NCBI RefSeq assembly: GCF_012927245.1
Contig: NZ_JABBGE010000008.1
Span: 186,001-250,000 of the forward strand
DNA length: 64,000 nt
Source of the DNA: Streptomyces sp. R302
Lineage (GTDB): Bacteria > Actinomycetota > Actinomycetes > Streptomycetales > Streptomycetaceae
Reading direction: 5' to 3'
Shown here one piece after another: positions 23,988-32,607 of this stretch. A program made the position numbers and the translations under genes. The notes beneath the pieces are model-generated. The model saw only the letters and a list, made by a program, of their open reading frames with translations, was not told the origin of the DNA and did no database searches. Within the stretch, counting starts at the first letter, position 1; every line of letters begins with the position of its first letter.

Positions 23988-25352
23988 GTGGCAGACCGCA
24001 CACCCCCGCTGACCGTCGAGGAGCTGCGCTCCCTGGTGGCGGCCGGCGAGATCGACACCGTGGCCCTCGCCTTCCCCGACATGCAGGGCCGGCTCCAGGG
24101 GAAGCGGTTCGCCGCCCCCTTCTTCCTCGACGAGGTCCTCGCCCACGGCACCGAGGGGTGCAACTACCTCCTCGCCGTCGACACCGAGATGAACACCGTC
24201 GACGGCTACGCGATGTCCTCCTGGGACAGCGGCTACGGCGACTTCGCCCTGCGCCCCGACCTCGCCACCCTGCGCCGCGTCCCCTGGAACGAGGCCACCG
24301 CCCTGGTCACCGCCGACCTCGCCTGGGCCGACGGCTCGCCCGTCGTCGCCGCCCCGCGCCAGATCCTCCGCCGGCAGCTGGAGCGCCTCGCCGCCCACGG
24401 CCTCACCGCCCACGTCGGCACCGAGCTGGAGTTCATCGTCTTCCGGGACACCTACGAGCAGGCCTGGGACTCCGGCTACCGGGACCTCACCCCGGCCAAC
24501 CAGTACAACATCGACTACTCGATCCTCGGCGGCGGCCGCGTCGAGCCCCTGCTGCGCCGCATCCGCAACGAGATGGCCGCCGCCGGACTGACCGTCGAGT
24601 CCGCCAAGGGCGAGTGCAACCCCGGCCAGCACGAGATCGCCTTCCGCTACGACGAGGCCCTCGTCACCTGCGACCAGCACGCCGTCTACAAGACCGGCGC
24701 CAAGGAGATCGCCGCCCAGGAGGGGTACTCCCTCACCTTCATGGCCAAGTACAACGAGCGCGAGGGCAACTCCTGCCACATCCACCTCTCCCTCCAGGAC
24801 GCGGCCGGCACCAACGTCATGGCGGGCGGCGACCCGCACGGGATGTCGGCGACCATGCGGCACTTCCTCGCCGGGCAGATCGCCGCGCTCCGCGACCTCT
24901 CCCTCCTCCTCGCCCCCAACGTGAACTCCTACAAGCGGTTCCAGCCCGGCTCCTTCGCCCCCACCGCCGTCGCCTGGGGCCACGACAACCGCACCTGCGC
25001 CTTCCGGGTCGTCGGCCACGGCCCCTCCACCCGCTTCGAGAACCGCGTCCCCGGCGGCGACGTCAACCCCTACCTCGCCGTCGCCGCGATGGTCGCCGCC
25101 GGCCTCCACGGCATCGAGCGGGGCCTCGAACTCCCGCCGCCCTGCCCCGGGAACGCCTACGCCGCCGACCTCGCCCACGTCCCCACCACCCTGCGCGAGG
25201 CCGCCGAGCTCTGGGAGACCAGCGAGATCGCCAAGGAGGCCTTCGGCGCCGAGGTCGTCGCCCACTACCGCAACATGGCCCGCGTCGAACTCGCCGCCTT
25301 CGACGCGGCGGTCACCGACTGGGAACTGCGCCGCTCCTTCGAACGCCTCTGA
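23988..25352 (+). CDS. glnA4: Glutamine synthetase-like gamma-glutamyl-amine ligase (GlnA4-like)
   Basis: 454 residues of the GS-I fold. Metal and substrate motifs are present: GTELEFIVF, KGECNPGQHEIAF, GNSCHIHLSL, NSYKRFQPGSFAP and RVVGHGPSTRFENRVPGGD. The adenylylation-site Tyr region of true GlnA is not recognisable, as in GlnA-like proteins that ligate glutamate to amines other than ammonia. S. coelicolor GlnA4 makes gamma-glutamylethanolamide (established in that species, recalled); gene order with PuuD, FadR, ALDH and SDR genes points to the same role here. GTG 23988 has GAGGAGAG upstream. Its last codons form the start of a 13-bp repeat array. Confidence 0.87.
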   Translation: MADRTPPLTVEELRSLVAAGEIDTVALAFPDMQGRLQGKRFAAPFFLDEVLAHGTEGCNYLLAVDTEMNTVDGYAMSSWDSGYGDFALRPDLATLRRVPWNEATALVTADLAWADGSPVVAAPRQILRRQLERLAAHGLTAHVGTELEFIVFRDTYEQAWDSGYRDLTPANQYNIDYSILGGGRVEPLLRRIRNEMAAAGLTVESAKGECNPGQHEIAFRYDEALVTCDQHAVYKTGAKEIAAQEGYSLTFMAKYNEREGNSCHIHLSLQDAAGTNVMAGGDPHGMSATMRHFLAGQIAALRDLSLLLAPNVNSYKRFQPGSFAPTAVAWGHDNRTCAFRVVGHGPSTRFENRVPGGDVNPYLAVAAMVAAGLHGIERGLELPPPCPGNAYAADLAHVPTTLREAAELWETSEIAKEAFGAEVVAHYRNMARVELAAFDAAVTDWELRRSFERL

Positions 25353-25418
25353 AGAACGCCTCTGCGGCACGTCTGCGAAGAACGCTCCCGAAGAACGCCT
25401 CCGAAGCACGCCTCCGAG
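25341..25418 (+). repeat. Six tandem 13-bp repeats
   Basis: Six direct copies of a 13-bp unit, consensus GAACGCCTCYGAA, begin at 25341, 25354, 25367, 25380, 25393 and 25406. The first copy holds the glnA4-like stop codon and the last ends at the ribosome site of the aldehyde dehydrogenase gene, so the array is the whole intercistronic spacer. Confidence 0.88.
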
Positions 25419-25432
25419 AGGAACGACAGCCC

Positions 25433-26797
25433 TTGCTCACCGAACTCCCGGTGCTGAACCCCGCGACCGAGGAACTCGTCGCCACCGTCCCCGCCGCCAC
25501 CCCCGCCGACGTCGACGCCGCCGTCACCCGGGCCGCCGCCGCCCAGACCGCCTGGGCCGCCGCCGCCCCCGCCGACCGCGCCCGGCTGCTGCGCCGCTTC
25601 GCCGCCGTCGTCGACGCCCACGCCGAGGAACTCGCCCTCCTGGAGGTCCGCGAGGCCGGCCACACGATCGGCAACGCCCGCTGGGAGGCCGGCAACGTCC
25701 GCGACCTCCTCGACTACGCCGCCGGCGGAGTCGAACGCCTGAACGGCCGCCAGATCCCGGTCCCCGGCGGCCTCGACGTCACCCTCCTCGAACCGCTCGG
25801 CGTCGTCGGCGTCATCGCGCCCTGGAACTTCCCGATGCCGATCGCCGCCTGGGCCACCGCACCCGCCCTCGCCGCCGGCAACGCCGTCCTCCTCAAACCG
25901 GCCGAGACCACCCCCCTCACCGCCCTGCGCCTCGCCGAGCTCGCCCTGGAGGCGGGCCTCCCCGAGCACCTCTTCCAGGTCCTGCCCGGCGAAGGGCCCG
26001 TCGCCGGCGAGGCCCTCGTCACCCACCCCGGCATCGCCAAGATCGTCTTCACCGGCTCCACCCGCACCGGCAAGCGGATCATGGCCAGGGCCGCCGACCA
26101 GGTGAAGCGCCTCACCCTCGAACTCGGCGGCAAGAGCCCCAACATCGTCTTCGCCGACGCCGACATCGAGGCGGCCGCCGCCGCGGCCCCCATGGCCTTC
26201 CTCGACAACAGCGGCCAGGACTGCTGCGCCCGCACCCGGATCCTCGTCCAGCGGAGCGCGTACGACCGCTTCCTGGCGCTCCTCGCCCCGGCGATCGAGG
26301 AGACCGTCGTCGGCGACCCGCTCGACGAGCGCACGCGGATGGGACCGCTGATCTCCCGCGCCCAGCTCGACCGGGTCCGCTCCTACGTCCCCGAGGGCGC
26401 CGAGGCCATCACCGGCAAGGCGCCCGAGGGACCCGGCTTCTGGTTCCCGCCGACCGTCCTCACCGGCGTGCCGGAGGACGCCCCCTGCGCCGTCGAGGAG
26501 ATCTTCGGGCCCGTCGCCGTCGTCCTCCCCTTCGAGGACGAGGCCGACGCGATCCGGCTCGCCAACGCCACCCCGTACGGCCTGTCCGGCTCGATCTGGA
26601 CCCGCGACGTCGGCCGCGCCCTGCGCGCCTCCCGCGCCGTCCGGGCCGGGAACCTCTCCGTCAACTCCCACTCCAGCGTCCGCTACTGGACCCCCTTCGG
26701 CGGCTTCCGGCAGTCCGGCCTCGGCCGGGAGCTCGGCCCCGACGCCCTGACCGCCTTCACCGAGACCAAGAACGTCTTCATCAGCACGGAAGGCTGA
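25433..26797 (+). CDS. NAD(P)-dependent aldehyde dehydrogenase
   Basis: 454 residues. The start is TTG 25433, ten bases after a GAGAGGA site; the frame is also open upstream through the repeat array, but that part is not ALDH-like. The cofactor and catalytic motifs are complete: VIAPWNFPMP, LKPAETTPLTAL, FTGSTRTGK, Glu230 in LELGGKSPN, Cys264 in NSGQDC and EIFGPVAVVLPF. In the proposed pathway it oxidises a gamma-glutamyl-aminoaldehyde to the acid. The SDR gene starts two bases after its stop, so the two are translationally coupled. Confidence 0.92.
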   Translation: MLTELPVLNPATEELVATVPAATPADVDAAVTRAAAAQTAWAAAAPADRARLLRRFAAVVDAHAEELALLEVREAGHTIGNARWEAGNVRDLLDYAAGGVERLNGRQIPVPGGLDVTLLEPLGVVGVIAPWNFPMPIAAWATAPALAAGNAVLLKPAETTPLTALRLAELALEAGLPEHLFQVLPGEGPVAGEALVTHPGIAKIVFTGSTRTGKRIMARAADQVKRLTLELGGKSPNIVFADADIEAAAAAAPMAFLDNSGQDCCARTRILVQRSAYDRFLALLAPAIEETVVGDPLDERTRMGPLISRAQLDRVRSYVPEGAEAITGKAPEGPGFWFPPTVLTGVPEDAPCAVEEIFGPVAVVLPFEDEADAIRLANATPYGLSGSIWTRDVGRALRASRAVRAGNLSVNSHSSVRYWTPFGGFRQSGLGRELGPDALTAFTETKNVFISTEG

Positions 26798-26799
26798 CC

Positions 26800-27585
26800 A
26801 TGACCACCGAAGAGATCATCTGCCGCCGGCTCGTCGGCCGCACCGCCGTCATCACCGGCGCCGGCAGCGGCATCGGCCTCGCCACCGCCCGCCGGCTCGC
26901 CTCCGAGGGCGCGAACGTCGTCTGCGGCGACATCGACGAGCGGGCCGGGAAGGCGGCGGCCGAGGCCGTCGGCGGCACCTTCGTCAAGGTCGACGTCACC
27001 GACCCCGAGGAGGTCGAGGCGCTCTTCCGCACCGCCTTCGAGACCTACGGCTCCGTCGACATCGCCTTCAACAACGCCGGCATCTCCCCGCCCGACGACG
27101 ACTCCATCCTGGAGACGGGCCTGGAGGCCTGGAAGCGCGTCCAGGACGTCAACCTCACCTCCGTCTACCTCTGCTGCAAGGCCGCCCTGCCGTACATGCG
27201 GCGCCAGGGGAAGGGCTCCATCATCAACACCGCGTCCTTCGTGGCACGCATGGGCGCGGCGACCAGCCAGATCTCGTACACCGCCTCCAAGGGCGGCGTC
27301 CTCGCGATGTCCCGCGAGCTCGGCGTCCAGTTCGCCCGCGAGGGCATCCGGGTCAACGCGCTCTGCCCCGGACCGGTCAACACCCCGCTCCTCCAGGAGC
27401 TGTTCGCCACGGACCCGGAGCGGGCGGCCCGCCGGCTCGTACACATCCCGGTGGGCCGCTTCGCCGAGGCCGACGAGATCGCGGCGGCCGTCGCCTTCCT
27501 CGCCAGCGACGACTCCTCGTTCGTCAACGCCTCCGACTTCCTCGTCGACGGCGGCATCTCCGGCGCGTACGTGACCCCGCTGTAG
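26800..27585 (+). CDS. Short-chain dehydrogenase/reductase
   Basis: 261 residues of the classical SDR family. The TGAGSGIG cofactor loop (19-26), NNAG strand, catalytic Ser-Tyr-Lys (NTASFVARMG, then SYTASKGG) and CPGPVNTPLL are all present. It starts two bases after the aldehyde dehydrogenase. If the substrate of the neighbouring ligase is ethanolamine, this enzyme could oxidise the hydroxyl of gamma-glutamylethanolamide to the aldehyde used by the ALDH; this is inference. Annotation tools would call it a 3-oxoacyl-ACP reductase, which the context does not support. Confidence 0.9.
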   Translation: MTTEEIICRRLVGRTAVITGAGSGIGLATARRLASEGANVVCGDIDERAGKAAAEAVGGTFVKVDVTDPEEVEALFRTAFETYGSVDIAFNNAGISPPDDDSILETGLEAWKRVQDVNLTSVYLCCKAALPYMRRQGKGSIINTASFVARMGAATSQISYTASKGGVLAMSRELGVQFAREGIRVNALCPGPVNTPLLQELFATDPERAARRLVHIPVGRFAEADEIAAAVAFLASDDSSFVNASDFLVDGGISGAYVTPL

Positions 27586-27606
27586 CCGTCAGCCGTCAGC
27601 CGTCAG
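27584..27606. repeat. Three 7-bp repeats at convergent stop codons
   Basis: AGCCGTC occurs three times in tandem across the 17-bp gap and both stop codons of the convergent SDR and deaminase/aldolase genes. Confidence 0.7.
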
Positions 27607-28805
27607 AGGAAGGTCCGGCCCTCGCCCCGGTAGGTGGGGACCGTGTCGACCACACGGTCCCCCTCCACCAGGTGCAGCACGTCGAACCGCTCGCACAGCT
27701 CACCGGCCTTCGCGTGCCGGAACCACACCTTGTCGCCGATCCGCAGATCGTCCGCCGGAGAGCCGAGCAGCGGCGTCTGCACCTCGCCGGGCCCCTCCCG
27801 CGGGTCGTAGCGCAGCCCCTCCGGGAGGTACGGGACCGGCAGCCGGTCCCGCCCCGCCGCACCGGACGCCGGATAGCCGCCGCCGAGCACGGTGACGCAG
27901 CCGACGCCGGGCCTCCGCACCACGGGCAGCGCGAAGAGCGCCGCCGGGCGGCCGGTGAAGGACGTGTAGCCGTCGAAGAGCCGCGGCACGTAGAGCCCCG
28001 AACCGGCGGCGATCTCCGTGACGGCCGCCTCGGCGGCGGTGTGCTGGACGCTGCCGGTGCCGCCGCCGTTCACGAACTCCAGGTCCGGCGCCACCGCCCG
28101 TACGGCTCCGACCGCCGCCGCCCGGCGCTCGGCCAGCTCCCGGCGGGCCACCGCCTGCATCGCCCGCACCGCCCGCGACCGCAGCGGCCGGCCGGCGACC
28201 GCGTCGCCGACACCCGCGACGTGCCCCTCGTACGCCATCAGCCCCACCAGCCGGAACCCCGGCCGCCGCGCCACCGACCGGGCCAGCTCCGCCAGCTCCG
28301 CGGGGCCCCGCAGCGGCGACCGCCGGGCCCCGATCCGCACCCGGCCGCCGAGCAGCCGCAGCGCCGTGTCCATCTCCAGGCAGACCCGCACCTCCTCGCC
28401 GCCGCCCGCCCGCGCCGCGTCGATCAGATCGAGCTGCGCCACGTCGTCCACCATCACCGTCACGGCGGCGGCCAGCTTCGGATCCCGCGCCAGCTCCGCG
28501 AAACCGGCCCGGTCGGCCGACGGATACGCCAGCAGGACGTCCTCGAAACCGGCCCGCGCCAGCCACAGCGACTCGGCCAGCGTGAACGACATGACCCCGG
28601 CGAAGCCGTCGCGCGCGAGGACCCGTTCGAGCAGCGCCCGGCACCGCACGGACTTGCTCGCCACCCGCACCGGCTTCCCGCCCGCCCGCCGCACCAGATC
28701 GTCCGCGTTCGCGTCGAACGCCTCCAGATCGACCAGCGCCAGCGGCGCGTCCAGGGCGGCGGCGGCCCGGTCGTACCGGGCCCGGTCGGCGGCACGGGGA
28801 GTCAT
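27603..28805 (-). CDS. PLP-dependent amino acid deaminase/aldolase (alanine racemase fold)
   Basis: 400 residues. The alanine-racemase-type barrel has the PLP lysine Lys51 in RVASKSVRC; a second, D-threonine-aldolase-like barrel domain makes up the C-terminus, ending with VWFRHAKAGELCERFD, where His and Cys resemble the metal site of that family. Related enzymes act on D-threonine or D-serine. The true substrate is not known. ATG 28805 begins MTPRAADRARYDRAAAALDAP. It converges on the SDR gene, so it is probably not part of that operon, and it is divergent from the proline-repeat protein. Confidence 0.85.
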   Translation of the reverse strand: MTPRAADRARYDRAAAALDAPLALVDLEAFDANADDLVRRAGGKPVRVASKSVRCRALLERVLARDGFAGVMSFTLAESLWLARAGFEDVLLAYPSADRAGFAELARDPKLAAAVTVMVDDVAQLDLIDAARAGGGEEVRVCLEMDTALRLLGGRVRIGARRSPLRGPAELAELARSVARRPGFRLVGLMAYEGHVAGVGDAVAGRPLRSRAVRAMQAVARRELAERRAAAVGAVRAVAPDLEFVNGGGTGSVQHTAAEAAVTEIAAGSGLYVPRLFDGYTSFTGRPAALFALPVVRRPGVGCVTVLGGGYPASGAAGRDRLPVPYLPEGLRYDPREGPGEVQTPLLGSPADDLRIGDKVWFRHAKAGELCERFDVLHLVEGDRVVDTVPTYRGEGRTFL

Positions 28806-28911
28806 GGCCCGAGCTTGCCAGACCGTCAGGGGGGCCGGTACCCCTCGGTTCCCGTCCGGCCGGGAACAGCCCGTAGAGTGACGGGCATTGTCGGCGGGAG
28901 CAGGGGGCGGG

Positions 28912-30606
28912 ATGACCAGCGAACAGAACCCCCGCACGCCCCGCGACACGGAGACCCTCCCGCCCCCCGGCACGGCCCCCGCACCCCCGCCCCGGAGCGC
29001 CCCCGCGCCCGCCCCCAAGAGCGCCCTCTCCGCCCTCACCACCGACCTCACCCCGCCCCCTGCCACCGGCACGACCCCGGGCACACCCCCGACCCCGAGG
29101 CCCGCGTCGAGCCCCGCTCCGCGCCCGGAGGCCGGTACGACCCCGGGTGCGGCTCCGGGCCCGAGGCCTGCCCCGACCCCGAGCCCCGCTCCGCGTCCGG
29201 AGGCCGGTACGACTCCGGGCACGCCCCTGACTCCGAGGCCCGCGTCGAGCCCCGCTCCGCGTCCGGAGGCGGGTACGACTCCGGGCCCGAGGCTCGCCCC
29301 GATCCCGACCCCGAGCGCCGTTCCGCGCCCGGAGGCGGGTACGACCCCGGGTGCGGCTCCCGCCCCGAGGCCCGCCTCGACCCCGAGCCCGAGCCCCGCG
29401 CCGGCCGTCGCTCCGCGCGCGGGCGCCCCCCTTTCCGCCCCGCTCCCGGCGGCCCGTACGGCTCCGGGCCCCGCGTCCGCCTCCGTTCCGCCGCCCCCGG
29501 CCGCCGCCCCGCGCCGCCCGCCCACCGCTGCGCCCGCGCCGCCCGCGCCCGCCGCCCCGCGCGGCGCCACCGGCCAGGCCGGCCCGCCGCCCCGCCCCAC
29601 GCGGCCGCCGGCGGCCATCCCGCCCGCCCGGCCCGTGGCCGCGCCGCGTCGTCCGGCGGCCGGCACGTCCCCGGCCGCGCCGCCGCCTCAGGCCGCCGCG
29701 CTCGGCTCCGTGCCGTTGCCGCCGCCGCGCGCGGCCGACGTCGTGCCGGCCGTCGAGACGACCACGCGGCTGCGGCCCGTGCGGGTGCCGGCGTACGGGG
29801 TGGCGGAGACGGCGGTCGAGACGACGACGCGGCTGCGGCCGATACGGGAGCGGCGGCGCGGGCGGGGCCTGGCCGTCGCGGGGTGCGTCGTGCTCGGGGT
29901 CGGGCTGATCGGCGGGGCGCTCGCCGGGGTGTGGCTCGCCGCAGACGGCGGCGGGAAGCCCGCCGAACCCGCCGGGTACGCCGTCGCCAAGGAGCTCTGG
30001 CACAACGCACCGGTCGACACCCTCTTCCCGCGCACCCTCACCGCCCCCCAGGCCGGCCCCGGGCCCTCCGCCCGTACCTGGACGCGGGTCGTCGTCGCCC
30101 CCGACGCGCCCTGCGCGCCCGCCTCCCTCGCCCCCAAGCTGCTCACCGCGCTGCGCCCGCTCGGCTGCGAGCGCGTGTTGCGCGCCACGTACACCGACGC
30201 CACCGCCAGCAGCGTCCTCACGGTCGGCCTCGTCTTCACCCGCGCCGAGGTCGACGCCCAGCGCGCCCTCGGCGGCCGCGGGCTCGCCGCCCGCCTCGGC
30301 CAGGACGTGCCGCCCGCGCTGCCCGGACCCGGCACCGTCGCCGCCGGGTTCGGCCCGGGCCAGCGGGCCGGCTGGTGGGTGTCCGCCCCCACCGACCTGC
30401 CCGTCGTCGTGACGGCCGTCTCCGGTTTCGCCGACGGCCGCGCCGTCGACCGCGCCGTCCCCGCCGACCAGGCCATGAAGAAGGACCGCACCGACGCCGT
30501 CGCCCAGTCCGGCCTCGGCCACGAGGCCCTCGGCATCACCGAGGGCCTGGAGAAGCAGCTCCGCACCACCGCCCGGAACGCGGCGAAGGAAGAGGAACAG
30601 CGGTGA
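28912..30606 (+). CDS. Proline-rich repeat membrane protein coupled to a mycosin-like protease
   Basis: 564 residues, not assigned to a named family. Residues 1-285 are low-complexity Pro/Ala/Thr with five GTTPG-containing repeats. Two copies of a VETTTRLRPxR motif follow at about 283-310, then one membrane helix (about 322-346, GLAVAGCVVLGVGLIGGALAGV). The C-terminal 215 residues look like a folded extracytoplasmic domain with two cysteines (APCAPAS and PLGCERVL) that could pair. ATG 28912 follows GGGGGCGGG; a TTG at 28888 next to a TAGAGT box is the alternative. The stop overlaps the GTG of the serine protease gene by 4 bp, so the two products are probably partners. The cytoplasmic Pro-rich half and outer domain suggest a membrane adaptor, by inference. 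Confidence 0.72.
   Translation: MTSEQNPRTPRDTETLPPPGTAPAPPPRSAPAPAPKSALSALTTDLTPPPATGTTPGTPPTPRPASSPAPRPEAGTTPGAAPGPRPAPTPSPAPRPEAGTTPGTPLTPRPASSPAPRPEAGTTPGPRLAPIPTPSAVPRPEAGTTPGAAPAPRPASTPSPSPAPAVAPRAGAPLSAPLPAARTAPGPASASVPPPPAAAPRRPPTAAPAPPAPAAPRGATGQAGPPPRPTRPPAAIPPARPVAAPRRPAAGTSPAAPPPQAAALGSVPLPPPRAADVVPAVETTTRLRPVRVPAYGVAETAVETTTRLRPIRERRRGRGLAVAGCVVLGVGLIGGALAGVWLAADGGGKPAEPAGYAVAKELWHNAPVDTLFPRTLTAPQAGPGPSARTWTRVVVAPDAPCAPASLAPKLLTALRPLGCERVLRATYTDATASSVLTVGLVFTRAEVDAQRALGGRGLAARLGQDVPPALPGPGTVAAGFGPGQRAGWWVSAPTDLPVVVTAVSGFADGRAVDRAVPADQAMKKDRTDAVAQSGLGHEALGITEGLEKQLRTTARNAAKEEEQR
29068..29397 (+). repeat. Five degenerate 66-72-bp coding repeats
   Basis: GTTPG recurs at residues 53, 75, 99, 121 and 143 of the proline-rich protein, most copies preceded by PRPEA. 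The DNA unit is about 66-72 bp and keeps the frame. Confidence 0.8.
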
Positions 30607-31838
30607 CCCCGCCCCACCCCCGGACCGGAACCCGCGCCCGGACCCGGACCCGCACCCGGCCCCGTACCCGCGTCCGCACCGCGCTCACCGCACCCGCCGT
30701 CGCCCTTCTCGCCGCCGCGTTCTCCGTGCTCCCCGCCGCCACGCCCGCGCACGCCGACGCCATCCGCGACCGCCAGTGGGGCCTCGACACCCTCCGTACG
30801 GAGGAGGCCTGGCGCACCACCAAGGGGGAGGGCGTCACCGTCGCCGTCCTGGACACCGGTGTCGACTCCGGCCACCCCGACCTCGCCGGCTCCGTCCTGC
30901 CCGGCAAGGACTTCATCGGCTTCGGCGCCGCCGAGGGCGACGACCACTGGGCCCGGCACGGCACCGCCATGGCCGGCATCATCGCCGGTCACGGTCACGG
31001 CTGGGCGAAGGACAGCGGCGTCCTCGGCATCGCCCCCGGCGCCCGCGTGCTGCCCGTCCGGGTCATCCTCGAAGGCAAGGACAAGGCCCGCGAGAAGGCC
31101 CGCGAGACCCGCGGCACCGCCCTCGCGCAGGGCATCCGCTGGGCGGCCGACCACGGCGCCGACGTGATCAACCTCTCCCTCGGCGACGACTCGGAGTCCG
31201 CCCACCCCGACCCCGGCGAGGACGCCGCCGTCCAGTACGCCCTCGCCAAGGGCGTCTCCGTGGTCGCCTCCGCCGGCAACGGCGGCGAGAAGGGCGACCG
31301 CATCTCCTACCCGGCCGCCTACCCCGGCGTCATCGCCGTCACCGCCGTCGACCGCTACGGCACCCGCGCCTCCTTCTCCACCCGCCGCTGGTACGCCACG
31401 GTCAGCGCGCCCGGCGTCGACATCGTCATCGCTGACCCGGACCGCAAGTACTACGAGGGCTGGGGCACCAGCGCCGCCGCCGCGTTCGTCTCCGGCGCCG
31501 TCGCCCTCGTCCGCTCCGCCCACCCCGGCCTGACCCCCGCCCAGGTCAAGAAGCTCCTCGTGGACACCGCCCGCGACCGGCCCGAGGGCGGCCGCAGCGA
31601 CGCCAAGGGCTACGGCACGGTCGACCCGGCCGCCGCCATCGAGGCCGGCGCCGCCCTGAAGGGCGGCGACCCGAAGAACGCCACCGCGGGCTACCGGGGC
31701 CGGTACTTCGGCCAGGGCCCCGTCCCGGCCGCCGAGGAGAGCGGTGCCCCGGGCCTGCTCGCCCCGCTCGCCGGCGGCCTCGGCGCCCTCCTGCTGCTCG
31801 CCGCCGTCGCCCTCCACCGGACCGGACGCGGCCGCTGA
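30603..31838 (+). CDS. Mycosin-like S8 serine protease, membrane-anchored
   Basis: 411 residues. The N-terminus is a long signal with an Arg/Thr-alternating n-region (residues 8-26), a hydrophobic core (TALTAPAVALLAAAFSVLP) and an AHA-type cleavage site near 50. The subtilisin triad is complete: Asp in VAVLDTGVD, His in HGTAMAGIIAGH and Ser in GTSAAAAFVSGAVAL, with the oxyanion Asn in ASAGNGG. A C-terminal membrane helix (LLAPLAGGLGALLLLAAVAL) and basic tail match type VII secretion mycosins. No ESX core gene (EccC, EccD, WXG100) is nearby. It overlaps the proline-rich membrane protein gene by 4 bp. Confidence 0.88.
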   Translation: MTPPHPRTGTRARTRTRTRPRTRVRTALTAPAVALLAAAFSVLPAATPAHADAIRDRQWGLDTLRTEEAWRTTKGEGVTVAVLDTGVDSGHPDLAGSVLPGKDFIGFGAAEGDDHWARHGTAMAGIIAGHGHGWAKDSGVLGIAPGARVLPVRVILEGKDKAREKARETRGTALAQGIRWAADHGADVINLSLGDDSESAHPDPGEDAAVQYALAKGVSVVASAGNGGEKGDRISYPAAYPGVIAVTAVDRYGTRASFSTRRWYATVSAPGVDIVIADPDRKYYEGWGTSAAAAFVSGAVALVRSAHPGLTPAQVKKLLVDTARDRPEGGRSDAKGYGTVDPAAAIEAGAALKGGDPKNATAGYRGRYFGQGPVPAAEESGAPGLLAPLAGGLGALLLLAAVALHRTGRGR

Positions 31839-31850
31839 CCGCCGGGCCGT

Positions 31851-31856
31851 TAGGCT
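31851..31856 (+). promoter_or_regulatory. -10 box of a leaderless sseB-like transcript
   Basis: TAGGCT lies exactly six bases before the GTG at 31863, with no ribosome-binding sequence between. Confidence 0.6.
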
Positions 31857-31862
31857 CGGGGC

Positions 31863-32597
31863 GTGGAGCTCAAGAACATCCCCGACCCCGGTTTCTCCGA
31901 CGACGACGGCACCGCCGACCCGGCGCTCGCCGCGGCCCTCGCGGCCTGGGCGGAGGACAGAACCGCCCACGGCCCCGTCCTGGAGGCGCTGCGCGGCGCC
32001 CGGCTCCTCGTCCCCGTCGTCGCCCTGCTCGGCGAGGTGGAGACCGACCCGGAGACCGGGCTGAAGCGGGAGAAGACCAGCGACATGGCGGTCCCGACGC
32101 TGACCGCCGGGGACCGGCGCGCGCTGCCCGCCTTCACCTCGATCGCCTCGCTCGCCCTGTGGGACCCGGCCGCCCGGCCCGTCGCCGTCCCGCTCCGGCA
32201 GGCGCTCGCCGCCCTCGTCCACGAGAAGGCCGACACCCTCGTCCTCGACCTGGCGGGCCCGGTGCCGTACCAGGTGAGCGGCTCCGCGCTGCTGGCCCTC
32301 GCCGAGGGCCGCACCAGCACCGACCCGCTGGACGACCCGGCGGTACGGGACGCGGTGCGCGCCGTCCTCGCCGCCGAGCCCGCCGTCCTCCGCGCCCACC
32401 TCGGCCCCGGCTCCGCCGACGGCACCCTCGCCCTGGTCCTCGCCGAGGACGCCGCCCCGGCCGAGACCGCCCAGCGGGTGGCCCGCGCCCTGGCGGCCGA
32501 CGAAACACTGAGGGCCCGCCTGGTGCGGGGCCTCGACCTGGCACTGCTGCCGGCCGCGGCCACCCCTCCGGGCGAGCCCTTCTACGTGTCCGCGTAA
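31863..32597 (+). CDS. SseB-family protein
   Basis: 244 residues with the SseB N-terminal domain fold (about 20-130: LEALRGARLLVPVVAL, TSDMAVPTLTAGDRRALPAFTSIASLALWDP). The name comes from an E. coli gene linked to serine sensitivity; the biochemical function is not known. GTG 31863 starts the conserved MELKNIPDPGFS region and is probably leaderless. It converges on the DUF1844 gene with a 10-bp gap. In actinobacteria this gene commonly lies just upstream of infC, as here. Confidence 0.87.
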   Translation: MELKNIPDPGFSDDDGTADPALAAALAAWAEDRTAHGPVLEALRGARLLVPVVALLGEVETDPETGLKREKTSDMAVPTLTAGDRRALPAFTSIASLALWDPAARPVAVPLRQALAALVHEKADTLVLDLAGPVPYQVSGSALLALAEGRTSTDPLDDPAVRDAVRAVLAAEPAVLRAHLGPGSADGTLALVLAEDAAPAETAQRVARALAADETLRARLVRGLDLALLPAAATPPGEPFYVSA

Positions 32598-32607
32598 GGG
32601 ACCGGTC

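Noticed and set aside
29068..29397. Repeat block resembling a CRISPR array
   Set aside because: Repeats are degenerate, in frame and encode Pro/Thr peptide; there are no unique spacers or cas genes.
28912..31838. Type VII secretion locus
   Set aside because: Only a mycosin-like protease and an adaptor are present; no EccB, EccC, EccD, EccE or WXG100 gene is within the window.
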